From positions 1 through 53,083 of the forward strand of contig JAHHHR010000053.1 in NCBI GenBank assembly GCA_019359245.1: a DNA stretch of 53,083 bases. The letters run 5' to 3'. Within the stretch, counting starts at the first letter, position 1. Each line of letters begins with the position of its first letter. The position numbers and the translations under genes were made by a program. The stretch is from Nostoc desertorum CM1-VF14. Lineage in GTDB: Bacteria > Cyanobacteriota > Cyanobacteriia > Cyanobacteriales > Nostocaceae. The notes beneath the pieces are model-generated. The model was not told the DNA's origin, did not search any database, and saw only the letters and a list, made by a program, of their open reading frames with translations. Positions 16,328 through 24,001 of this stretch are shown here, piece after piece.

Positions 16328-18052
16328 ATGCTCAATAACTTATTTATTTTGCTTGGAGAAAGAAAACAAAGCCTGTTTAAGGGAACAGTTTTGTATGTAA
16401 TTGCCTCAGCGTTTGCAGCTACACCTTATGCTTTCCTTTATTTCATCATTAATGATTTATATAATCAATCTATCAAAATAGAAAAAGTAGTTATTTGGTT
16501 AGGAATAATTGCTCTAAGTCTGCTATTACAAAGCATTTCCTTGTATGTGGCAAATTATATTACTTATCTAACTAGCTATCGCTTTGTTGAGGATTTACGT
16601 TTGCGTCTAGGGAACCATATTCGTAAGTTACCGATGGGATTCTTTATGCAAATCCAAGTAGGTGATTTGAACTCACTTGTTAGCGATGATATGACGAAGA
16701 TAGAATCTATTCCTTCCTGGGTTTACCCTAAAATAGTCACTGCTATTGCTTTACCTACTTTTATCAGTACATTTCTTTTATTTGTTGATTGGCGTTTGAC
16801 TTTGGCAACTCTTGCAGGTATTCCAATCGCTGTAATAATTTACGCAAGTAACCTCTCTTTACAAAAAGAACTCGCTCAATTACAAAAACACACTTTTGTG
16901 TCAGCTAACTCTCGAATAATTGAGTACATTCAAGGGTTAGCTACAATCAAAGCTTTTAATCAAACGGGAAGTAGATTTGAACAATTAGACAAAACGCTTG
17001 ATGATTATAGGCGGGCTAATCTGGCTATAGTGACGCAATTAACAGTGCCTACCCTTGCATTTGCTTGTGTTTTGGACTTAGGTGTAACTGTTATCTTATT
17101 AGTTGGTGCATACTTACTGTTTAACGGTGAAATTACTACACCGACATTTTTATTATTTCTAATACTTAGCTTAAGATTATACGTACCAATGCACGATTTG
17201 GTGGAATTTTCTGGTGCTATCCGAATGATGGATACTGCGCTAGATAGAGTAACAGGTTTATTGAATACTAAACCACTATCCGAACCACTTGAATCAAAAC
17301 AATTAGAGAGATTTGATATTGAGTTTAAAAATGTTGATTTCAGTTACGAAAATGCTCCCATACTGAAAAATATTAGTTTTAAAGTTTCTGAAAGAAGCGT
17401 TACCGCTTTAGTCGGTACTTCCGGTTCAGGTAAGACTACGATTACTAACTTAATTGCTCGTTTTTGGGATGTTAATGAGGGTGAAGTTTTAGTGGGAGGA
17501 GTGAATGTTAAAGATTTAAAAACAGATTATCTGTTGTCGCACATTAGCATGGTATTTCAGAATGTTTATCTGTTTAATGATACAATTTTGAATAACATCA
17601 AGTTTGGGAAAAAAGAGGCAACTAGGGAAGAAGTGATCGCATCTGCTAAAGCTGCCCAATGTCATGAATTTATCGAAAAACTAGCAGACGGTTACGATAC
17701 TGTAATTGGTGAAGGCGGAGCAACTCTTTCAGCAGGTGAAAAACAGCGAATATCCATCGCTCGTGCTATTTTAAAAGATGCGCCAATTGTTCTGATGGAC
17801 GAAGCTACGGCCTCTGTTGATCCAGAAAATGAAATTTTAATTCAAAAAGCAATTAACTCTCTGTTAAAGTCTAAAACTCTAATTTTGATTGCTCATAGAC
17901 TTTCCACTATTACCCACGCTAGCCAAATCTTAGTGATTGATAAGGGTCAATTGCTGGAAAGTGGCAAGCACGACGAATTATTATCAAAAGGCGGAGTGTA
18001 TGGACGGCTGTGGGATTCTCAGCAAAAAGCAAAAAGTTGGCGCGTCAGTTAG
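16328..18052 (+). CDS. ABC transporter half, YbtQ-like siderophore type
   Basis: The 574-residue half-transporter has the same plan as its neighbour: membrane helices in about the first 310 residues, then an ATPase. The ATPase has Walker A GTSGSGKTT, the variant signature LSAGEKQR (about 470) instead of LSGGQ, Walker B IVLMDEATASVDPE and H-loop LIAHRLST. An LSAGE signature on one half is common in YbtQ-type partners. The ATG at 16328 is chosen because an earlier in-frame ATG at 16253 would overlap the upstream gene and add a non-conserved stretch. The ribosome site is weak, suggesting translational coupling. It converges on the FecE-type gene 25 bases beyond its stop. Confidence 0.85.
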   Translation: MLNNLFILLGERKQSLFKGTVLYVIASAFAATPYAFLYFIINDLYNQSIKIEKVVIWLGIIALSLLLQSISLYVANYITYLTSYRFVEDLRLRLGNHIRKLPMGFFMQIQVGDLNSLVSDDMTKIESIPSWVYPKIVTAIALPTFISTFLLFVDWRLTLATLAGIPIAVIIYASNLSLQKELAQLQKHTFVSANSRIIEYIQGLATIKAFNQTGSRFEQLDKTLDDYRRANLAIVTQLTVPTLAFACVLDLGVTVILLVGAYLLFNGEITTPTFLLFLILSLRLYVPMHDLVEFSGAIRMMDTALDRVTGLLNTKPLSEPLESKQLERFDIEFKNVDFSYENAPILKNISFKVSERSVTALVGTSGSGKTTITNLIARFWDVNEGEVLVGGVNVKDLKTDYLLSHISMVFQNVYLFNDTILNNIKFGKKEATREEVIASAKAAQCHEFIEKLADGYDTVIGEGGATLSAGEKQRISIARAILKDAPIVLMDEATASVDPENEILIQKAINSLLKSKTLILIAHRLSTITHASQILVIDKGQLLESGKHDELLSKGGVYGRLWDSQQKAKSWRVS

Positions 18053-18077
18053 CGAGAATTGCAATCGTAATTGAGAA

Positions 18078-18890
18078 TCAACTTTCTGTGCTTATACAAG
18101 CATAGGGTAGACACACCGGAGTTCCGCTTTTTGGATCGGCAAGGATGTGGGCGCGAACACCGAAAACTTGTTCCAGTAACACCGATGTCAGCACGTTTGT
18201 CGGTATCCCGTCAGCTACAATTTTTCCTTGCTTGAGTACCACCATCCGATTGGCATAACGAGCAGCTTGATTGAGGTCGTGCAACACTAGGATAATTGTC
18301 ATGCCTCGCTCGCGATTCAGAAAGCGCAGCAGATCCAACACCTCTAGTTGATGTCCAATATCTAAAAAGGTAGTCGGTTCATCTAGCAACAGAATTGGTG
18401 TCGCCTGAGCTAGTGCCAAAGCAATCCAAGCTCGTTGCCGCTCACCACCTGATAAACTATCTAAGGAACGATAAGCAAATTCAGTCATTCCCGTTAGTGA
18501 TAAAGCCTGAGAAATTGCCGAATGATCTTGGCGATGCAACATACCTAATGGCCCAGCATGAGGGAAACGACCTTGTTCTACCAATTCACCTACAGTTAGA
18601 CTAGCTGGAACATTTGGTGCTTGCGGAAGAATTGCTAATTGTCGGGCAACAACTGTTGTAGACAAGCAGTTAATGTCTGTACCGTTAAGGTAAATTGCAC
18701 CTTTAGTAGCTGACAGCAGACGCGCCAAAGTTTTCAGTAGCGTGGATTTTCCCGATCCATTCGGCCCCACCAAGGCGGTAATATTTCCTTGTTCAATCGT
18801 CAAGGAAAGATCAGCAATAATTGACCTGTCGCCGTAGCCAGCTTGAAGTCTATCTGCTTCTAATACAAACCTTTCTGGGGAACTCATCAA
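18078..18890 (-). CDS. Iron-siderophore ABC importer, ATPase (FecE-like)
   Basis: The 270-residue stand-alone ATPase of the FecE/FepC/FhuC family has Walker A GPNGSGKST (42-50), a Q-loop LPQ (88-90), signature LSGGERQR (146-153), Walker B ILLLDEPTTFLD (166-177) and the H-loop VLHDLNQA. The closing GxRxxILADPxSGTPVCLP segment is typical of the FecE group. It powers import of a ferric chelate through the two permeases encoded upstream. Its ATG overlaps the stop of the preceding permease by 4 bases, so the genes are translationally coupled. Confidence 0.93.
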   Translation of the reverse strand: MMSSPERFVLEADRLQAGYGDRSIIADLSLTIEQGNITALVGPNGSGKSTLLKTLARLLSATKGAIYLNGTDINCLSTTVVARQLAILPQAPNVPASLTVGELVEQGRFPHAGPLGMLHRQDHSAISQALSLTGMTEFAYRSLDSLSGGERQRAWIALALAQATPILLLDEPTTFLDIGHQLEVLDLLRFLNRERGMTIILVLHDLNQAARYANRMVVLKQGKIVADGIPTNVLTSVLLEQVFGVRAHILADPKSGTPVCLPYACISTES

Positions 18891-19915
18891 ATTTTCCTTA
18901 AAACTAAATAAAGAAAGAAGGGCGCACCCAAAAGTGCTGTCACTGCCCCAACAGGTAATCCCGACCGCACACTTCCCACTTGGATTATCAGCGCCTGAGC
19001 CACTAAGTCAGCAGTTAATAGCAATAGGGTTGTCAGCAGGGCACTCAGGGGAAAAACTCGTCTGGCATCTAATCCTACCAACTGACGAGCAATATGGGGC
19101 CCAATTAATCCAATGAATCCCACCGCACCAACTACGGATACTGCGATTGCACTCATCATTGCCGCAACTAAAAATAGTCCCGCCCGCGCCTTTTCTACTG
19201 GTAAACCCAGTCCTACTGCCATATCATCCCCTAAATGTAGTACGTTGGCGATTCCTGCACTCGCTAATCCTAATGGCAAAGCTACCAGCGACCAAGGTAA
19301 AATCGCATTCCAGTGTACCCAAACTCGCCCGTTCAAGGAACCAATTAGCCACAACAAAATCATGCCCAGCGATTGTTGTTTGACAAGTAAAAACAGCGAA
19401 GTTAAGGATTGGAGGAAAGTGCTAACGATCACACCATTTAATATCAAATACAGGGGATTACTGTGATCGCGCTGGCGGCTGAGGGTGTAAACTAAGCCAC
19501 TCGCAGCCAAACCGCCGACAAGGGCAATTAAGGGGAGGATCGATCCCAATTGCATTGCTTGGGGTGCAAACGTCAGCCAGAATACTACCAGCAATACTCC
19601 GCCAGATGTAGTTCCGGTTAAACCTGGTTCTGCCAAGGGATTTTGGGTAATCGATTGCAAAATGGCTCCAGCTAAACCTAGCATCGCTCCGCACAGTAAA
19701 GCAATTAACGCCCTTGGCAAACGTAAATCCCAAACAATCTGACGGTGAAGAACTTCTGCGGGTTGGTTAAAAAGTGCCGCCAAAACCTCCTTTGGCGTTA
19801 AGGCAACGCTGCCTAAACACAGGTGAAGTATCAATAATAGTAAGCAAGCGATCGCACTCAGCCCTAAAAGAACGTGGAAATACTTTACACTTAAGGGAAG
19901 CGATGGTGCAGTCAT
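18887..19915 (-). CDS. Iron-siderophore ABC importer, permease (FecD-like)
   Basis: The 342-residue polytopic membrane protein belongs to the FecCD family (Pfam PF01032), with about nine or ten hydrophobic segments. It has the family motifs LRLPRALIALLCGAMLGLAG near residue 65 and GAVGFIGLIGPHIARQLVG, the ATPase-contact loop, near residue 262. It forms the membrane channel with the permease encoded immediately upstream. The gap to that gene is 3 bases and the overlap with the ATPase gene is 4 bases, the packing of a single operon. Confidence 0.93.
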   Translation of the reverse strand: MTAPSLPLSVKYFHVLLGLSAIACLLLLILHLCLGSVALTPKEVLAALFNQPAEVLHRQIVWDLRLPRALIALLCGAMLGLAGAILQSITQNPLAEPGLTGTTSGGVLLVVFWLTFAPQAMQLGSILPLIALVGGLAASGLVYTLSRQRDHSNPLYLILNGVIVSTFLQSLTSLFLLVKQQSLGMILLWLIGSLNGRVWVHWNAILPWSLVALPLGLASAGIANVLHLGDDMAVGLGLPVEKARAGLFLVAAMMSAIAVSVVGAVGFIGLIGPHIARQLVGLDARRVFPLSALLTTLLLLTADLVAQALIIQVGSVRSGLPVGAVTALLGAPFFLYLVLRKI

Positions 19916-19918
19916 TAT

Positions 19919-20932
19919 TTACTTTTTCCCAATTTGTCGCCGTAGCAGCAGCAATAAGGCTGGGGCACCTAAAATTGTCGTCCAAATTCCGACTGGAAGT
20001 TCCTGGGGTGCCAATATTTCTCTAGCCACCAAATCTGCGCCAACTAATAACACTGCCCCCAAAAGTCCGGCAACGAGCAACACTTGCCGCGCATCTGTTG
20101 TTCCCAGGATGTACCGTGATATATGCGGAGCCAACAATGCAATGTAACTGATTTGACCGCAGGCAGCAACAACCGCCGCTACCAGTCCCACACTCAACAG
20201 CCCAATCAGTATCCGTGCTTGGAAGACTTTTAATCCTAAACCCTCAGCAACTTCATCTCCTAGTTGCAGCAGGTTGAGCATCCGCGCAGACAATAAAGCT
20301 AGGGGTATACCCACCAGTACCCAAGGCAACACCAATTGCACATAATCCCAAGTACGGGCTGCAAGGCTACCCAGTAAAAATAGAAACAGCAAGCTAACGG
20401 CTTCTGGTGTTCCTAAACTAATAATTGCAATTACCAAAGCGTTCAGCAGTGCGGTAATGGCTGCCCCAATCAGCACTAGGCGTAGGGGGTCAGTAATGCG
20501 ACGAGACGCTAATAAAACAACTCCACCACCCAGTAAACCTCCTGCTAAGGCTAAAGGGGGGTGCAGTTCCATCGCTACCGGAAGCTTCAATACGATAATT
20601 GCCGCCATTACCGCTGCTGCCCCGGAAGATATACCTAGCAACTCTGGCCCTGCCAGGGGATTACGTAGCGAATCCTGTAGTAAAACTCCCGCTAGTGCCA
20701 GTGACGCTCCTGTTAACATACCTAAAACTAGGCGAGGCAAGCGCAACTCTATCACCACTAACTGAGTAATGCGTTCGCCACTACCTCCAACCAGAATCTC
20801 CCACAACTGCCCAAGTGACAGACGCGGCGTACCCAGCAGTAGCGCCAGTAGTCCAATAATTAATAGTAATAGACAAAGTGCGATCGCTACTTTCCACACT
20901 CGATAAGAACGCGTTGGCGTTTTAGCGTTCAT
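19919..20932 (-). CDS. Iron-siderophore ABC importer, permease (FecC-like)
   Basis: The 337-residue FecCD-family permease has LRLPRLVLGMLTGASLALAG near residue 63 and the cytoplasmic coupling loop CGQISYIALLAPHISRYILG near residue 259, where the family has GxIxFVGLxxPH. It pairs with the FecD-like permease. Its start overlaps the stop of the binding-protein gene by 4 bases. The first residues are basic, consistent with an inside N-terminus. The four-gene order binding protein, permease, permease, ATPase is the classical one for ferric chelate import. Confidence 0.93.
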   Translation of the reverse strand: MNAKTPTRSYRVWKVAIALCLLLLIIGLLALLLGTPRLSLGQLWEILVGGSGERITQLVVIELRLPRLVLGMLTGASLALAGVLLQDSLRNPLAGPELLGISSGAAAVMAAIIVLKLPVAMELHPPLALAGGLLGGGVVLLASRRITDPLRLVLIGAAITALLNALVIAIISLGTPEAVSLLFLFLLGSLAARTWDYVQLVLPWVLVGIPLALLSARMLNLLQLGDEVAEGLGLKVFQARILIGLLSVGLVAAVVAACGQISYIALLAPHISRYILGTTDARQVLLVAGLLGAVLLVGADLVAREILAPQELPVGIWTTILGAPALLLLLRRQIGKK

Positions 20933-21945
20933 GGCAATGGCTCCGGGAATACTTCTGGGTAGAGTTTGGGCATTGCTTCATCTAGGACTAAACTGAGCGA
21001 CTGTAATCCGTGAGTATTCCAGATCACAGGATCTTCTACCTCGTAAACTCTTTTGTTTTTAACTGCCTTGAGTTCTTTCCATAAAGGGTGTTTTTCAAGT
21101 TGCTCTTTTGAATTAGGAATTAACATGAAAATTACATCTGGGTCATTTTTAATTATCTGCTCTAAAGAGTATTGAATATAGGTGCTAAGTGGCCCTTCTG
21201 CTTGCGACGACTCGCCCCAAGGACATTTCGCCACTTCTGCCAAAGTAGAGCATTCTATTGCTTTTTTAGTTTGAACATAAAAGTTTGTGCCATCACCATT
21301 GATTAAGATTACCGTTTGATTATTTGGTGACTTTGCTTGATAAGCAGCTAGCTTACCGCGAAACTTTTCTGCTGCCGCCTTTGCCTGTTGGCTGCGTTCC
21401 GTCAATTCACCAATTTTTTCGACATTTTTTATTAACGCCGTATAATGATACGGATACATTAAATACAATGGGACAATTGATTTTAAAGCACCGCGTAATC
21501 CGTCATGAATTCCTGCCGACCCTATTACTAAATCTGGTTTTACTTTAGCAATATCCTCCAAGTTTGGCTCATACCAAGAGCCACCAATACGAATGAATTT
21601 ACTGTTACCTTGCTCCTGAAAATATTTTTGCTCAACAGATTCATCATGGACTAGGAGTGCAACTGGCTCTAAACCAATTGAGTTTAAAACATCAATACAA
21701 AAAGTGTCTAGACAAACTATGCGTTTAGGTATAGCATTTACACTAACTTTTGTACCAGTTTGGTCAAGTACTGCTAATTTCTCAATTGTATTTGTTTCTA
21801 GTGTTTTCTTAATTTGTGGCTCATTTCCAGACGTATTTGTACCTCTACACGCCATTAGTAAAGTTAGTAGCAATAACAGTGGCACAACTTTGGCTTGCCC
21901 TTTAAATTTATTGAAATTACTCTGGATAGCTGAACTCCGAAACAT
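20929..21945 (-). CDS. Iron-siderophore binding lipoprotein (FecB/FhuD-like)
   Basis: The 338-residue protein has a lipoprotein signal ending in LLTLLMAC (acylated Cys33). A class III periplasmic binding fold (Pfam PF01497) follows, starting with a PKRIVCLDTFCIDVLNSIGL strand-helix unit at about 74. The inter-lobe helix contains VEKIGELTERSQQAKAAAEK. It captures the ferric chelate in the periplasm after passage through the TonB-dependent receptor and hands it to the two permeases. It is the first transport gene after the methyltransferase, 14 bases beyond that stop codon. Confidence 0.92.
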   Translation of the reverse strand: MFRSSAIQSNFNKFKGQAKVVPLLLLLTLLMACRGTNTSGNEPQIKKTLETNTIEKLAVLDQTGTKVSVNAIPKRIVCLDTFCIDVLNSIGLEPVALLVHDESVEQKYFQEQGNSKFIRIGGSWYEPNLEDIAKVKPDLVIGSAGIHDGLRGALKSIVPLYLMYPYHYTALIKNVEKIGELTERSQQAKAAAEKFRGKLAAYQAKSPNNQTVILINGDGTNFYVQTKKAIECSTLAEVAKCPWGESSQAEGPLSTYIQYSLEQIIKNDPDVIFMLIPNSKEQLEKHPLWKELKAVKNKRVYEVEDPVIWNTHGLQSLSLVLDEAMPKLYPEVFPEPLP

Positions 21946-21959
21946 ACTTGCAAACGCAG

Positions 21960-22757
21960 TTATTTATTAAATTTTATGTGAAAAATTTTATATCCTTTTC
22001 TCAGAGAAGGAATATATCTGTAAAACCGATACCAACGCCAACGGCTACCGTATTTATCATAATAATACCATTCATTAATAAATTTAATATCCTTATCCCA
22101 CTGCTCTAAATCTTTACCCGTTTTAATCCCCCATTTGAAAAACACATCTGTCTTAGAAACAACTGGGTGTTTTTGAGTATTTTTAGCTTGTGATGGGCCG
22201 ATAGCTTCTATCAGCATCTCCGAACCAGGAAAGTTATTTTTAATTGTTGTAATAATTTCTTTTACTTCAGACTCTTCAAAATAAAACAGCAACCCTTCGG
22301 CAATAAATAAAATCGGTGAAGCCGCGAACGGCTTAATTTCATCTATCCAGGAAAAGTCCAGAAGAGAATAAACCAAATATCGATGGCATTCTGTTTCAGT
22401 AAAGACTTTTCCCCAAAGTTGCTTAACTGGTTCTAAATCTAACTCAAACCACTTTACAAAACCATTATCTACGCGGAAGAATCTTGTACATAAACCCGCA
22501 CCAAGATTTACAACTACTCCAGTAGGATTTTGTTTTAAAAAATTGCTAGTCTCTCGGTCTAAAATTTCTGTTCTAATAGCAATTCCAACTTGAGTTGACC
22601 AAATAGTTTTTGAAAATTGGGAAAAATCGGGATTTAACTGGTCGATAATTTCTCTAGATTTTTCGTCTCTAATAATCGCGTCATCTCTTTGAGTTTCCAA
22701 AAACCTAGCGTAAAGTGGTATTAAAAGCGTTTGTGAAACTCCATTTAGTGTTTCCAT
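21960..22757 (-). CDS. SAM-dependent methyltransferase, LCM family
   Basis: The 265-residue protein belongs to the leucine-carboxyl-methyltransferase-like family (Pfam PF04072), which includes bacterial O-methyltransferases acting on polyketides and peptides. The SAM-binding motif is NLGAGLCTR (84-92), followed by the acidic ELDLE (105-109) and an FIAEGLLFYF motif (about 149-158). It is the first gene of the transport operon and diverges from the assembly-line genes across a shared 1.2 kb control region, so it is expected to act on the metallophore. It could O-methylate the beta-hydroxyl made by the KR, a starter hydroxyl or the free carboxyl end. The family is sure; the substrate is inferred. 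Confidence 0.85.
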   Translation of the reverse strand: METLNGVSQTLLIPLYARFLETQRDDAIIRDEKSREIIDQLNPDFSQFSKTIWSTQVGIAIRTEILDRETSNFLKQNPTGVVVNLGAGLCTRFFRVDNGFVKWFELDLEPVKQLWGKVFTETECHRYLVYSLLDFSWIDEIKPFAASPILFIAEGLLFYFEESEVKEIITTIKNNFPGSEMLIEAIGPSQAKNTQKHPVVSKTDVFFKWGIKTGKDLEQWDKDIKFINEWYYYDKYGSRWRWYRFYRYIPSLRKGYKIFHIKFNK

Positions 22758-22789
22758 AGGTGACTTTTTCTTAAAATGAATAAGTATTC

Positions 22790-22827
22790 AGGCATAATAT
22801 ATAACTTGAAGCCTATAACTTATGCCT
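22790..22827. promoter_or_regulatory. Candidate operator: AGGCATAA-N22-TTATGCCT dyad
   Basis: A perfect 8-base inverted repeat (22790-22797 with 22820-22827) lies 33 bases upstream of the methyltransferase start, in the position of its promoter. The same half-sites recur at 23102-23130. A dimeric regulator could bind both; none is encoded nearby. Confidence 0.45.
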
Positions 22828-23101
22828 ACTGAAAGTAAACTTTCTCTTTTCATCATAAAATTTTAACCCATTATACAAATACCTTGCTATTAAAGACAAA
22901 GCAAAATTCTTTATAATTTATTTATTATTCTTTATAAGCTTTTATATGCACAGTTTGGAACGTTTCCATCTACCTGAAGTAGTAAATTATTTCACTTTGT
23001 TTGATATGTAGAAAAAACTTAAATTTTCACTTATTCCTATAAAAAATTTAAGTAGAAGGCAGCTATGCTGAAGGCAGAAGGTTTATCCTATATAGTTTCT
23101 G

Positions 23102-23130
23102 GGCATAAGCATTTTACATTGAATTATGCC
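23102..23130. promoter_or_regulatory. Candidate operator: GGCATAA-N15-TTATGCC dyad
   Basis: This is a second inverted pair with the same half-site as the dyad at 22790-22827. The 11-base string TTATGCCTACT occurs in both places (22820-22830, 23124-23134), making a chance match less likely. Confidence 0.4.
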
Positions 23131-23659
23131 TACTTAACTTATCTATAGTTAAAAGTTTGGCTTTTTCTACGAACTTTTAAGTGATATAAGCTTGACCTCT
23201 TTTAAATAATTTGGATTATAATACCAACATTTTTTAAAATTTATATCCCCCTATAGGGCATATAAATCTACTATAAATCGCTATAAATTTGGTAGTTTAG
23301 AGTAGTAAAACCATAAATAATACCATTTCACATTTGAGAAATGCAATCAATTATATAAAGTAATACAAAAACATTTACAGTAGTTTAGATTTAATCAAAT
23401 ATCGCCTAAATATAATTAAAAAATGTTATTAATAGTTTAATAATTTATAGTAAAAATTAATTTAAAAAATTAATTTTAACCCGAAAATATTTAGTGAAAA
23501 AGCCATAGAGAAAGATGTTGGGAAGGAATGCTTTGGCTGGGAAGTAAAAAAATACATTAATATTATTTAGTTTAGGACTTGTAAATTCCAAGACAAGTGA
23601 TATGGTGTTATTATGACTTTAGCTAACAGCAAGCCAAACCTCATAATCAGGAAAGAAGT

Positions 23660-23764
23660 ATGCCGATTCCAATTAAGAATGAAGCAATTTCCAACTTGCT
23701 GCAAAAAATCAACGCGAGGGATCGTCCAAATAAGTTTTTGGATTTTTTAAGTTTTTTTAGTTAA
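23660..23764 (+). CDS. Possible 34-residue peptide ahead of NRPS1
   Basis: A short frame starts with ATG at 23660, preceded by a purine-rich AGGAAAGAAGT, and ends in TAA at 23762-23764. It encodes a peptide beginning MPIPIKNEAISNLLQKINAR and ending in a Phe/Leu-rich tail. It could be a leader peptide, a decayed gene start or chance. The A/T hairpin overlapping its stop codon would be consistent with a leader, but this is speculative. Confidence 0.25.
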   Translation: MPIPIKNEAISNLLQKINARDRPNKFLDFLSFFS

Positions 23765-24001
23765 AAAACGTCTAGTAATATCTCAATATTAAGTTTTTAG
23801 GTAATGTTTACACTACTGCTATAAAGACATTTTCAATACCATAAATCTAAAAAGTTCGACTTTTGAGTAATCAATACCTAGTGGCTAAATAAGAGTAATT
23901 CCTAACTGGATTACTTTTTTATAATAATCCAAATTTACATAATACAGCGCTTATATACTCTGTTCAGACAAAAATCAATTTAACTTGAAACTTTTCTCAT
24001 A

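Larger units (their letters stand above)
22758..24001. promoter_or_regulatory. Divergent control region of the metallophore locus
   Basis: This 1.24-kb AT-rich region separates the methyltransferase/transport operon (leftward) from NRPS1 (rightward) and must hold both promoters. It contains two dyads built from TTATGCC, a possible 34-codon gene at 23660-23764, and an A/T hairpin (GTTTTTT and AAAAAAC) around 23751-23769. No clear Fur box of the GATAATGATAATCATTATC type was found, and no regulator gene is present in the locus. Confidence 0.5.
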
